Source: Nitrospirae bacterium GWB2_47_37 (GTDB lineage: Bacteria; Nitrospirota; Thermodesulfovibrionia; Thermodesulfovibrionales; Dissulfurispiraceae). From it: a stretch of 58,584 bases of DNA. The translations under genes were made by a program, and so were the position numbers. Numbering within the stretch: the first letter of the stretch is position 1; the number at the start of each line of letters is the position of its first letter. Under the pieces are notes generated by a model, which saw only the letters and a list, made by a program, of their open reading frames with translations, was not told the origin of the DNA and made no database searches. The stretch lies in the NCBI GenBank assembly GCA_001803635.1, contig MHDU01000022.1:1-58584 (forward strand), read 5' to 3'. Shown here piece by piece: positions 1-7,160 of this stretch.

Positions 1-300
1 AATGTAACTATGCGGGCAGGCTCCGGCGATAAAGACTATCTCCATGTCTATCACGACATACTTCCGGGACTTATAAAAAACTTCAATCCCGGTTTAATCC
101 TCGTATCCGCGGGGTATGACATCCGCACAGAAGATCCCCTATCTTCGATCAGGATTTCAAGCGAAGGCATTCACGGCATCGTACAAAACATCATGGCAAG
201 CACAGACAAGCCTGTGATATTCGCGCTTGAAGGAGGCTATGACCTCGAAGCCCTTGGAGAGTCTGTGAGGATTACGGTTGAAGAAATGCAGCGGGATTAA
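1..300 (+). CDS. Histone deacetylase family protein, C-terminal part
   Basis: The reading frame is open from the first base of the window, so the gene starts upstream and only about the last 99 residues are visible. The segment has the C-terminal landmarks of the HDAC/AcuC/AphA amidohydrolase family: a GSGDKDYL stretch, then LILVSAGYD followed by a DPL motif, and near the end ALEGGYDLEALG, which matches the conserved EGGY active-site loop with its transition-state tyrosine. Bacterial members remove acetyl groups from small amines or protein lysines in the cytoplasm. The zinc-binding half is outside the window, so substrate class cannot be judged. Confidence 0.85.
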   Translation, partial: NVTMRAGSGDKDYLHVYHDILPGLIKNFNPGLILVSAGYDIRTEDPLSSIRISSEGIHGIVQNIMASTDKPVIFALEGGYDLEALGESVRITVEEMQRD

Positions 301-314
301 ATAAGGGGGAATTT

Positions 315-1100
315 ATGATAAAACAAAAATCATCAACAAAGACTACACTTGAGGCTTTTCCGTTTTATGAGTTTCCGCAGCGGATTTGGAAATTCATTCG
401 ATACCCCTCCATTGTTGGCAATAAGATTAAAGACTCATCACTTATATATGCTTGGCGAGATTTTCTTGATTCTCTATTACTATTCTCTGGTTTCTTGATG
501 TTTATAAAACATTTAATTCCTGGTCTATTTAAGATATAACTTTTCCCCCTAATTAACCCTGTTTATCTTGCTCTACTTTTAGCTATCCATACAATTATTT
601 TTGGGTTTATATTGTCTTTTATTACTTCTCTTGTTCTTATCGCAAAGGAACCGCGTTTTCATCACCTTATTATTCATCAAACGCTGCATAGTTATGCAGT
701 TGCAAACTTCATAATCATTGTAATATTTGCAATAGGAGTAAACCGAGCTTTAGTAACCGGCGATATTTTAAGAGCAACTAATTCCATAGACCTTTGGGTA
801 GGCGGCTTATTTGGAGCATCTGCCTTATATTTGATCTGGCGGCTCTTAGCAAAACCCTTATGGCATTATATAGCACGATACTATAACAAAACTTTCTCTT
901 TTGTTTTACTTATTATAGTTATTGTGGTGACATTATGGATAAACAAACATGCGTCATTTGGTTTCGGTAACTTAATCATTAATAAATCAGAGTTCTGCAA
1001 ACAGCTATATGAAATTAAACGCAAGTCAGACGAAATTCCTCCATCGGTAGACGCAGAGTGCTTTATTGGCAAATGTATGGAATCTAATCCTAAAAAATGA
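315..1100 (+). pseudogene. Membrane protein gene interrupted by an in-frame TAA
   Basis: A start at 315 opens a frame that meets TAA at 537-539 after 74 codons. The same frame then stays open from 540 to the TAA ending at 1100, giving roughly 186 further residues with several hydrophobic segments (a VYLALLLAIHTIIFGF-like helix right after the stop, further helices around 700-750 and 895-955) and a Cys-containing tail (SEFCKQ, AECFIGKC). The part after the stop has no good start of its own before TTG at 612. The simplest reading is one polytopic membrane protein of about 260 residues broken by a nonsense mutation. I do not recognise the family. Base composition is visibly more AT-rich than in neighbouring genes, which suggests transfer. 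Confidence 0.55.
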
Positions 1101-1138
1101 AAATGTAATACAAAAATGAATCTGGTTTCAATGAATCT

Positions 1139-1167
1139 TTGACTTCTCTATTAATATGGGTTATTAT
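1139..1167 (+). promoter_or_regulatory. Promoter of the mazEF-like pair
   Basis: A TTGACT -35 box at 1139-1144 and a TATTAT -10 box at 1162-1167 are separated by 17 bases. The expected transcript start is about 30 bases before the antitoxin ATG, leaving room for the GAAGGAGG ribosome site at about 1188-1195. Confidence 0.5.
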
Positions 1168-1201
1168 AGCTATAACAATCCGCATTAGAAGGAGGCCTTT
1201 C

Positions 1202-1432
1202 ATGAGAACTATTCAGATGACCTTAGATGACGACTTGGTAGAAACAGTTGACATAGTTGTAAAAAAACTCAAGACAACCCGTTCCGCTTTTACCAGAAAG
1301 GCGTTAAAGAATGCTATCAAGCAGGTAAACATCAGCATGCTTGAAAAAAAGCATAGAAAGGGATATGAGCGTCATCCTGTCGGCAAGACTGAATTCAGCG
1401 CTTGGGAATCCGAGCATGAGTGGGGTGATTAA
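1202..1432 (+). CDS. Ribbon-helix-helix antitoxin (MazE-like)
   Basis: This 76-residue protein starts at ATG 1202 behind a strong GGAGG site. Its first 45 residues fit a ribbon-helix-helix DNA-binding fold: a beta strand (TIQMTLDDDLVETVD) and two helices with the pattern KKLKTTRSAFTRKALKNAI. The charged C-terminal tail ending in HEWGD would wrap the toxin. Its stop codon shares one base with the start codon of the MazF-type gene (TAATG at 1430-1434), typical of translationally coupled antitoxin-toxin pairs. Such antitoxins also bind their own promoter together with the toxin. A longer start upstream at 1139 would lie on top of the -35 box and is not favoured. Confidence 0.85.
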   Translation: MRTIQMTLDDDLVETVDIVVKKLKTTRSAFTRKALKNAIKQVNISMLEKKHRKGYERHPVGKTEFSAWESEHEWGD

Positions 1433-1743
1433 TGAAGCGTGGAGAGGTAAGATGGTACAAATTTCAAAGCCCCGACAAAAAGCGACCTGTGGTTATTTTA
1501 ACCAGAGATTCTATACTCGAATACCTAAGCGAAGTTACGATAGCGCCTATAACTTCAACCATAAGAGATATTCCAAGCGAAGTAATTTTATCTCGACAGG
1601 ATGGCATGAGTAATAACTGCGCTCTCAACTGCGACCACATACAGACTGTTTCAAAATCGAAAATCGGATCATTGATTACTACTTTATCAAAAGAAAAACT
1701 GAACGAGCTCAGTAAGGCAATAAGTTTCGCGTTAAATTTTTAA
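1432..1743 (+). CDS. mazF: MazF/PemK-family mRNA interferase toxin
   Basis: The 103-residue protein has the full MazF/PemK fold signature: N-terminal KRGEVRWYKF strand, KKRPVVILTRDSIL with the conserved Arg before PVVIL, VTIAPITSTIRDIPSEV with the catalytic Thr region, and CALNCDHIQTVSKSKIG. Family members cleave single-stranded mRNA at short sequence motifs when freed from their antitoxin. It overlaps the antitoxin by one base and is the last gene of a two-gene operon. Length is normal for the family and no key region is missing, so it should be active. Confidence 0.93.
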   Translation: MKRGEVRWYKFQSPDKKRPVVILTRDSILEYLSEVTIAPITSTIRDIPSEVILSRQDGMSNNCALNCDHIQTVSKSKIGSLITTLSKEKLNELSKAISFALNF

Positions 1744-1770
1744 TTTCACTAACCCTTACTTATCCTTAAA

Positions 1771-1800
1771 TTGACAGAGAATCATACCCTCTCATATACT
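1771..1800 (+). promoter_or_regulatory. Promoter of the aldolase-dehydrogenase-Mur ligase operon
   Basis: TTGACA at 1771-1776 and TATACT at 1795-1800 are separated by 18 bases. A ribosome site AGGAGGG lies at about 1821-1827, ahead of the ATG at 1833. The three plus-strand genes that follow are spaced by 1 and 7 bases, so this promoter probably serves all of them. Confidence 0.55.
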
Positions 1801-1832
1801 ATCCGCTATATATTTCAATAGGAGGGCTAATC

Positions 1833-2651
1833 ATGAATTTCGGACTTAAAAACAGGCTTTCAAAGATATTTAATCCAAAGACAGGAAAGACGGTCATGTT
1901 AGCGGTTGACCACGGATATTTTCAAGGGCCTACAACAGGCTTAAAGGACATGAAAAATATCACTCCGCTTATACCGAATGCGGACTGCTTATTCGTCACA
2001 AGGGGAATTTTAAGAAACTGCATAGACCCTAAAATTGAAACTTCAATATGTTTAAGGGTATCCGGCGGTCCGAGCATCCTGGGCGAATTGTCCAATGAAG
2101 ATATTATCGTGTCAATGGAAGAAGCGATAAGACTCAATGCGTCAGGAGTCGGCATGTCCATATTTGTAGGCGCAGGCAATGAAGACCGGACAATATCGAA
2201 TTTAGGAAGCCTCGTGAATAAGGCCGAAAGATACGGAATGCCTGTTCTTGCCATAACTGCTGTGGGCAAGGAAATGGTAAGAGATGCAAGGTATTTAGGC
2301 CTTGCATGCAGAATGGCCGCTGAGATAGGAGCGCACATTGTTAAGACATATTACTGCGATGATTTTCATAAAGTGGTTGAGGGCTGTCCTGTTCCGATTG
2401 TGATAGCCGGAGGCAAGAAGCTGCCTGAGATGGATGCCCTGAAGATGACGGAAGGCGCAATCAAGGCAGGCGCAAGGGGCGTTGATATGGGAAGGAATAT
2501 ATTCCAGAGCGACAGCCCCATAGGCATGATCAAGGCTGTAAGGGCAATTGTGCATAAAGGCGCGACCGCTCAAGAGGGATTTGAGATATATCAAAAGAGC
2601 AAAAAATCATCCGGCGCAGAAACGGCTGATGCAGGAATGGAAAAGGTATAA
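1833..2651 (+). CDS. LsrF-like class I aldolase/thiolase
   Basis: This 272-residue TIM-barrel protein closely resembles LsrF (3-hydroxy-5-phosphonooxypentane-2,4-dione thiolase of AI-2 breakdown) across its length: LSKIFNPKTGKTVMLAVDHG at 9-28 with the D26-H27-G28 motif, SGGPSILGELSN, the probable Schiff-base Lys171 in HIVKTYY, IVIAGGKKLPE at about 189-199, and the phosphate-binding GVDMGRNIFQSD near 217-228. The same DhnA family includes class I fructose-bisphosphate aldolases and the archaeal aminodeoxyheptulosonate synthase. No lsr transport or kinase genes are nearby, so the AI-2 role is unlikely; the neighbours are a zinc dehydrogenase and a Mur ligase. The true substrate is unknown. Confidence 0.8.
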   Translation: MNFGLKNRLSKIFNPKTGKTVMLAVDHGYFQGPTTGLKDMKNITPLIPNADCLFVTRGILRNCIDPKIETSICLRVSGGPSILGELSNEDIIVSMEEAIRLNASGVGMSIFVGAGNEDRTISNLGSLVNKAERYGMPVLAITAVGKEMVRDARYLGLACRMAAEIGAHIVKTYYCDDFHKVVEGCPVPIVIAGGKKLPEMDALKMTEGAIKAGARGVDMGRNIFQSDSPIGMIKAVRAIVHKGATAQEGFEIYQKSKKSSGAETADAGMEKV

Positions 2652-2652
2652 G

Positions 2653-3696
2653 TTGAAGGTAGCGGTTTATTACAGCAATGACGATGTAAGGCTTGAAGAA
2701 CGGCCTGTTCCGCGCATAAACGACGGAGAGATTTTAGTCAAAATGATGGCGTCCGGGATCTGCGGCACGGATGTAATGCAGTGGTACAGGCAAAAGAAAG
2801 CCCCGCGTGTTCTTGGTCATGAAATGGCAGGCGAGATTGTCGAGGTCGGTAAAGATTTAAACAATTTAAACAGTTTGAACGGTTTAAACTGTTCTTTTAA
2901 GGTCGGCGACAGGGTTTTCGTGTCGCATCATGTCCCTTGCTACAACTGCCGTTATTGCGCTAACGGCGATTATACCGCATGCGAAGCGCTTCACACAGGG
3001 AATTACGAACCGGGAGGATTTTCAGAATACATAAGGATCCCTGTTGAAAATGTTAAATACGGAACGCTCCTTCTCCCCGACAATGTGAGTTACGAAGAGG
3101 CCGCTATGATAGAGCCTCTCGCGTGCGTGGTGCTCGGACAAAACCGTATCGGGATAAAAAAGGATCAAACAGTCCTTGTGATAGGCTCCGGCATGTCGGG
3201 GCTGATGCACATTCAGATGGCTAAATCAAAGGGAGCTAAGGTCATCGCAACCGACATTAACAAATACAGGCTGGACAAGGCTTTGGAGTTCGGGGCAGAT
3301 TATGTTTTTAACGCGAATGAGTATTCGGCGGAAAACCTTAAAGAGATTAATACTGGAAATCTTGCGGAGCATGTCATTGTGTGCGCCGGAGCGAAAAAAG
3401 CGGTTGACGATGCAGTATCTTCCGTGGACAGAAAAGGCAAAATACTTTTCTTCGCAGTGCCGGAAGGAGACATAAACATACCTTCGACAAGGTTTTGGAG
3501 AGACGAGATAACCGTAACATTTTCATACGGCGCCGGGCCGGATGATCTCAAGGCTGCTATGGAGATGATCCGGAGCGGAGCTATTAATGCAAAGAAAATG
3601 ATATCTCACACGATCCCTCTTTCCGATATACAAAAGGGATTCAAACTGGTCTCCGAAGCAAAAGATTCGTTAAAGGTCGTGATCATCCCTGATTAG
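2653..3696 (+). CDS. Zinc-dependent medium-chain alcohol/polyol dehydrogenase
   Basis: A TTG start at 2653, one base after the aldolase stop, gives 347 residues beginning MKVAVYYSND. It is a threonine/sorbitol-dehydrogenase-type enzyme oxidising a secondary alcohol with NAD(P)+. Catalytic zinc ligands are seen at Cys37 (GICGTD) and His56-Glu57 (LGHEMAG). Structural zinc cysteines are at 96, 99, 102 and 110. The nucleotide site is VIGSGMSG and the acidic residue after the next strand is ATDINK. Oddly, the segment before KVGDRV carries a Leu-Asn-rich run, DLNNLNSLNGLN, encoded by a palindromic repeat (separate entry). The pairing with an LsrF-like aldolase suggests a shared carbohydrate-derived substrate, which I cannot name. 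Confidence 0.88.
   Translation: MKVAVYYSNDDVRLEERPVPRINDGEILVKMMASGICGTDVMQWYRQKKAPRVLGHEMAGEIVEVGKDLNNLNSLNGLNCSFKVGDRVFVSHHVPCYNCRYCANGDYTACEALHTGNYEPGGFSEYIRIPVENVKYGTLLLPDNVSYEEAAMIEPLACVVLGQNRIGIKKDQTVLVIGSGMSGLMHIQMAKSKGAKVIATDINKYRLDKALEFGADYVFNANEYSAENLKEINTGNLAEHVIVCAGAKKAVDDAVSSVDRKGKILFFAVPEGDINIPSTRFWRDEITVTFSYGAGPDDLKAAMEMIRSGAINAKKMISHTIPLSDIQKGFKLVSEAKDSLKVVIIPD
2854..2897 (+). repeat. Palindromic repeat inside the dehydrogenase frame
   Basis: Four degenerate units built on a (T)TTAAAC/TTGAAC core lie end to end. Within them AACAGTTT at 2869-2876 and AAACTGTT at 2886-2893 form a perfect inverted repeat with a nine-base loop. The element is translated as the Asn-Leu run of the dehydrogenase, in a surface-loop position where relatives usually have a few residues only. 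Confidence 0.6.
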
Positions 3697-3703
3697 CAAA
3701 CAA

Positions 3704-5050
3704 TTGAAAATATTCTTTTCAGGCATAGGCGGAAGCGGAATGTCCGCGATAGCGGCATTCATGGCCGACAAAGGCCATGTCGTTTTCGGCTCGGACAGGG
3801 CATTCGACAAAAACCCGGATCATCCCGCATTCAAGACATTAAAGACAAAAGGTATTATTATCGCGCCTCAGGACGGAAGCGGCATTAATAAGTCTTTCGA
3901 TTTTGCCGTATTCAGCACTGCCGTTGAGCCGGACCAGCCCGAATATCTGAAGTCAAAGTCGCTCGGCATCCCCATAAAAACAAGACCCGAATATCTTGCG
4001 GAGATCGTATCGGAATTCAAAACAATAGCGGTCGCGGGCACAAGCGGGAAATCAACAACCTCCGGCATGCTGGCGTTTTTAATGAAACGGCTCGGACTGG
4101 AGCCGAACTTTATCGGAGGCGGAAGGGTAAAACAATTCAGGACAGAAACGAATCCCGGGAATTCAATAACAGGAAACTCGGACATTTTGGTTATCGAGGC
4201 GTGCGAGTCAGACGGCACTATCGTTAATTACAAACCCGAGCATTCCATAATCCTGAATCTCGATTTAGACCACCACTCCATAGAAAAGACTGCCGGAATG
4301 TTTGAGGCATTTATAAAAAACACATCAGGCGGAATAATCCTCAATGCAGATGACGACGGCCTTGAAAAAATCATCTCAAACAACACCGTTACATTTTCGA
4401 TTGATAACCGCTCGGACTTCAAGGCAGCAGACATTGAATATAAGCCCTTCGGCACTGACTTCTCGCTTAACGGCCAAAAATTCGGACTTTCTATCCCCGG
4501 CAGATATAATCTCTACAACGCGCTTTCATGCATAGCCATGCTCTCAGAAACGGGCGTCGGGCTTAAAGATATAAGCGGAGTTCTGCACGAATTCGCAGGG
4601 ATAGAGAGGAGATTTGACATCCATCTCAGCGACGGCAAAAAACTTGTTATTGACGACTACGCCCACAATCCCCATAAAATAGCCGCTCTCATACAAACGG
4701 TAAAAAATCTCGGAGAAAGTATTTGTTACATATTCCAGCCCCACGGATTCGCGCCGACGCGGATGATGAAAAACGAATATATCGCCGCATTTGCGGAAAA
4801 TCTCAGGGATACCGACCATCTGATTCTCCTTCCGATTTTTTATGCCGGAGGAACCGTTGCAAAAGATATTTCGAGCACTGACCTCGCTGACGGGATCAGG
4901 ACAAAGGGGAAATCGGTCGAAGTAATAAATAGAAATGAAGTTTTAAAGAGACTGAATGAATGGAATAACTATATTGTTATGGGAGCGAGGGACGAGACAT
5001 TGTCGGATTTCGCAAAAAAAATAGCAGATAAAATACGTAATCCCAAATAA
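3704..5050 (+). CDS. Mur ligase family protein (MurC/Mpl-like)
   Basis: The 448-residue protein begins at TTG 3704, seven bases after the dehydrogenase. It has the three Mur domains: an N-terminal Rossmann domain (IFFSGIGGSGMSAIA), the ATP site GTSGKST at 112-118, a central acidic and histidine segment (NLDLDHHS) that binds magnesium, and a C-terminal domain with DDYAHNPHKI. The GIGGSGMS start and DDYAHNP are typical of UDP-N-acetylmuramate:alanine ligase and of Mpl, the murein-peptide recycling ligase. Its place in a metabolic operon away from the dcw cluster makes a recycling or noncanonical role likelier than essential MurC, but this is inference. Confidence 0.8.
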   Translation: MKIFFSGIGGSGMSAIAAFMADKGHVVFGSDRAFDKNPDHPAFKTLKTKGIIIAPQDGSGINKSFDFAVFSTAVEPDQPEYLKSKSLGIPIKTRPEYLAEIVSEFKTIAVAGTSGKSTTSGMLAFLMKRLGLEPNFIGGGRVKQFRTETNPGNSITGNSDILVIEACESDGTIVNYKPEHSIILNLDLDHHSIEKTAGMFEAFIKNTSGGIILNADDDGLEKIISNNTVTFSIDNRSDFKAADIEYKPFGTDFSLNGQKFGLSIPGRYNLYNALSCIAMLSETGVGLKDISGVLHEFAGIERRFDIHLSDGKKLVIDDYAHNPHKIAALIQTVKNLGESICYIFQPHGFAPTRMMKNEYIAAFAENLRDTDHLILLPIFYAGGTVAKDISSTDLADGIRTKGKSVEVINRNEVLKRLNEWNNYIVMGARDETLSDFAKKIADKIRNPK

Positions 5051-5065
5051 TGCATTTATAGGTTT

Positions 5066-5087
5066 AGGCATGGACAGCTAAATGCCT
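5066..5087. terminator. Weak hairpin after the Mur ligase gene
   Basis: AGGCAT at 5066-5071 pairs with ATGCCT at 5082-5087. A T-run comes only some 15 bases later (5100-5106). The 150-base gap between the convergent genes holds nothing else I can support. Confidence 0.25.
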
Positions 5088-5202
5088 TTACAATTCGCAT
5101 TTTTTTAAACAATCCAAGAGAGCTACGCGTATATTTTTTTATTGGATATGCTTATGGTGTGCTTCAATAAGGTGGCGAGATAAAGCCATTTGTCCGCCCA
5201 TG

Positions 5203-6432
5203 CTAAACCTCTTGTTTTTTCATTACGTTTGGCCCGCCGCCTTTCACAGTATATATAATTATCAGCCCGACAATAAAAAATAAAGCAACGGATAAGATTG
5301 CCGGACGCTGACTGCCGAAGGTTGATGAGATAAAACCGAAAATAAGAGGGCCGATAACAGCCGATGATTTTCCTACGAAGGAATAAACTCCGAAGTATTC
5401 CGATTCCTGCCCTTGGGGAATAAACTGAGTATAAAACGCCCTGCTCGCAGCCTGAACAGTGCCGAGACCGAGACCGGCAATACATGCGATTATAAAGAAA
5501 TGTCCTTTGTCATGAACAAAAAAAGCGGCAACCGATACGATAATCCATAAACATAAAGACATTAAAACTACCTTCTTAGGGCCCCAATAGTCGGTCGGCC
5601 TTGCCGTTAGAAAAGCGCCTATAAGGGCCGTCATCTGAACAATCAGATACATGCTTATTAATTCTTCGGGATTAAACTTGAGAGTGGTCGCGGCGAATAT
5701 CCCCGAAAAGACAATGACCGTATTCACGCCGTCTTCATATATAAGATAGGCGCCGAGAAATTTTCTCTGTTCCTTGTTCGCCGATATCTTTTTTAATGTC
5801 TTCCATGTATATCTAAGCCCGTCCATTGCCGCGCGGTGAATTCTTGAACCGTTCCTTGAGTCCTTCGGCAAAGACAAAAACGCGGGTATCGAAAAAATCC
5901 CAAAGAACAGCGCGACCATAGGCCATACGCCGGTTATAAGCCCTTTATTTATTAAAAACAAGGCCAATAAAAGCGAGAATACCGAGCCCGCGTAACCTAC
6001 ACCGAAGCCCCATGCGGAAACCCTGCCCTGATGCGCGGGTTCGGCGATTTCGGGCAGAAACGAATTATAAAAGACGAGCCCTCCCTCCATCCCGATATTC
6101 GCGATCACGATAAGAGCAAACCCTTCCATGACCATTCCCTTGTGAAGGAAATAAAATGAAGATACCGAAGCTACGCACAACAAGGTATATAAAAAGAGCA
6201 GTCTCTTTCTTATCTTCGCGTAATCTGCTATTCCGCCGAGCAACGGAGAGGTCAGCGCTACAACGGCCATGCTCAATGCAATCGCCCTGCCCCACCAGAG
6301 ATCGCCGAGGCCGGTTTCATTGCCGACTATCACATTGGCGTAATAAACCGGGAATATTACCGCCGCTATGACTGCGGAATAGCTCGAATTTGCAAAGTCG
6401 AACAGACACCATGAGAGGATTTTCTTATTCAA
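5203..6432 (-). CDS. UMF1-family MFS transporter
   Basis: This 409-residue polytopic membrane protein belongs to the UMF1 (Atg22-like) branch of the major facilitator superfamily. The N-terminal LSWCLFDFANSSYSAVI is the family signature, followed by about twelve hydrophobic segments, a GGIADYAKIRKRLL loop between helices 2 and 3, and VFYNSFLPEIA. Fungal Atg22 exports amino acids from the vacuole; substrates of bacterial members are unknown. It is transcribed toward the Mur ligase gene and stands 20 bases after the toxin-antitoxin pair, with no evident partner. Confidence 0.85.
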   Translation of the reverse strand: MNKKILSWCLFDFANSSYSAVIAAVIFPVYYANVIVGNETGLGDLWWGRAIALSMAVVALTSPLLGGIADYAKIRKRLLFLYTLLCVASVSSFYFLHKGMVMEGFALIVIANIGMEGGLVFYNSFLPEIAEPAHQGRVSAWGFGVGYAGSVFSLLLALFLINKGLITGVWPMVALFFGIFSIPAFLSLPKDSRNGSRIHRAAMDGLRYTWKTLKKISANKEQRKFLGAYLIYEDGVNTVIVFSGIFAATTLKFNPEELISMYLIVQMTALIGAFLTARPTDYWGPKKVVLMSLCLWIIVSVAAFFVHDKGHFFIIACIAGLGLGTVQAASRAFYTQFIPQGQESEYFGVYSFVGKSSAVIGPLIFGFISSTFGSQRPAILSVALFFIVGLIIIYTVKGGGPNVMKKQEV

Positions 6433-6451
6433 GAAAGGATCTCCGTCAAAT

Positions 6452-6784
6452 CTAAGCTTCTTTCTTTAATAGGCGGTTAAAAATAAAGGTTTCAAAATCC
6501 CTTCGGCTGTCAACAACAGCCATTATATAAACTTCCGAATCTGTCAGCTTGTAAATTATCCTATAAGGACTATGGACTATTTCCCTGTAATTAACGACCT
6601 TCAATGCTTGCAATTCAGGGACTATCCTGTATCTTTCAGGGTTGTTTTTTAACAGAAAACACTTAGACTTAACGGCATTATAGACGGATACCGCCGACGA
6701 TACCCTGTCTTTGGAAATATAATCCATTATATCTTCAAGGTCTAATGCCGCCATGCGCGTCCAGAATACCTTATAAGCTTTCAT
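6452..6784 (-). CDS. ParE/RelE-family toxin
   Basis: The 110-residue protein has the ParE-type pattern: N-terminal VFWTRMAALDLEDIMDYIS, a helical middle with LKNNPERYRIVPEL, then VNYREIVHSPYRIIYKL and the C-terminal strand VYIMAVVDSRRDFET. Family members poison DNA gyrase (ParE) or cleave ribosome-bound mRNA (RelE); the sequence alone leans to ParE because the catalytic basic residues of RelE are not evident. It overlaps the upstream antitoxin gene by four bases (6781-6784). Confidence 0.85.
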   Translation of the reverse strand: MKAYKVFWTRMAALDLEDIMDYISKDRVSSAVSVYNAVKSKCFLLKNNPERYRIVPELQALKVVNYREIVHSPYRIIYKLTDSEVYIMAVVDSRRDFETFIFNRLLKKEA

Positions 6785-7056
6785 CCAAGATTGAATTTCT
6801 TTTCAAGCTTCCGGAAAAATTTCTCCTGCTCGATAATCTTTCCGTCCTTTATTTCGCTTTCACCCTGAGCAATTATCTTAAGAAGCAGAAGGGCATCTTT
6901 CTGTTTTTCATAGCTGTCAATATCCATTATCACCGCCCTCGCCTCTCCATTCTGCGTAATTACAATGGGACGCCTGTTCTCTCTGACGGTATTGATCAAT
7001 TCGGAAGAACGGGTTTTCATATAAGTAATCGGCTTAATGTCTTCGGTCAATTTCAT
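6781..7056 (-). CDS. Phd/YefM-family antitoxin
   Basis: This 91-residue protein starts at ATG 7056 behind AGGAGG. The N-terminal domain (ITYMKTRSSELINTVRENRRPIVI followed by QNGEARAVIMDIDSYEKQ) is the Phd/YefM DNA-binding and dimerisation fold, and the charged C-terminal tail would occupy the toxin. It is first in the pair and translationally coupled to the ParE-type gene through a four-base overlap. Promoter boxes are visible just upstream, where the antitoxin complex would be expected to repress. Confidence 0.88.
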   Translation of the reverse strand: MKLTEDIKPITYMKTRSSELINTVRENRRPIVITQNGEARAVIMDIDSYEKQKDALLLLKIIAQGESEIKDGKIIEQEKFFRKLEKKFNLG

Positions 7057-7083
7057 CCTGCCTCCTTTGTATAGGTATGATTT

Positions 7084-7112
7084 ATAGTACTAAATTTAGC
7101 CCCACATGTCAA
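7084..7112 (-). promoter_or_regulatory. Promoter of the phd-parE pair
   Basis: On the minus strand a consensus TTGACA (7107-7112) and TACTAT (7084-7089) are separated by exactly 17 bases. The transcript would start about 20 bases before the antitoxin ATG. Confidence 0.65.
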
Positions 7113-7160
7113 TGCCATGCCGCGTTTTCACCGTATCCTCAGCGCTTAATACCTTATTCC

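Noticed and set aside
78-90. Deacetylase substrate assignment (AcuC versus polyamine deacetylase)
   Set aside because: The catalytic zinc region is outside the window; the visible third of the protein does not separate the subfamilies.
537-539. Programmed read-through or recoded stop in the membrane-protein gene
   Set aside because: The codon is TAA, not used for selenocysteine or pyrrolysine, and no stimulatory structure is evident; a nonsense mutation is simpler.
5066-5110. Strong bidirectional terminator between the Mur ligase and UMF1 genes
   Set aside because: The stem is six pairs only and the T-run is displaced, so I list it as weak.
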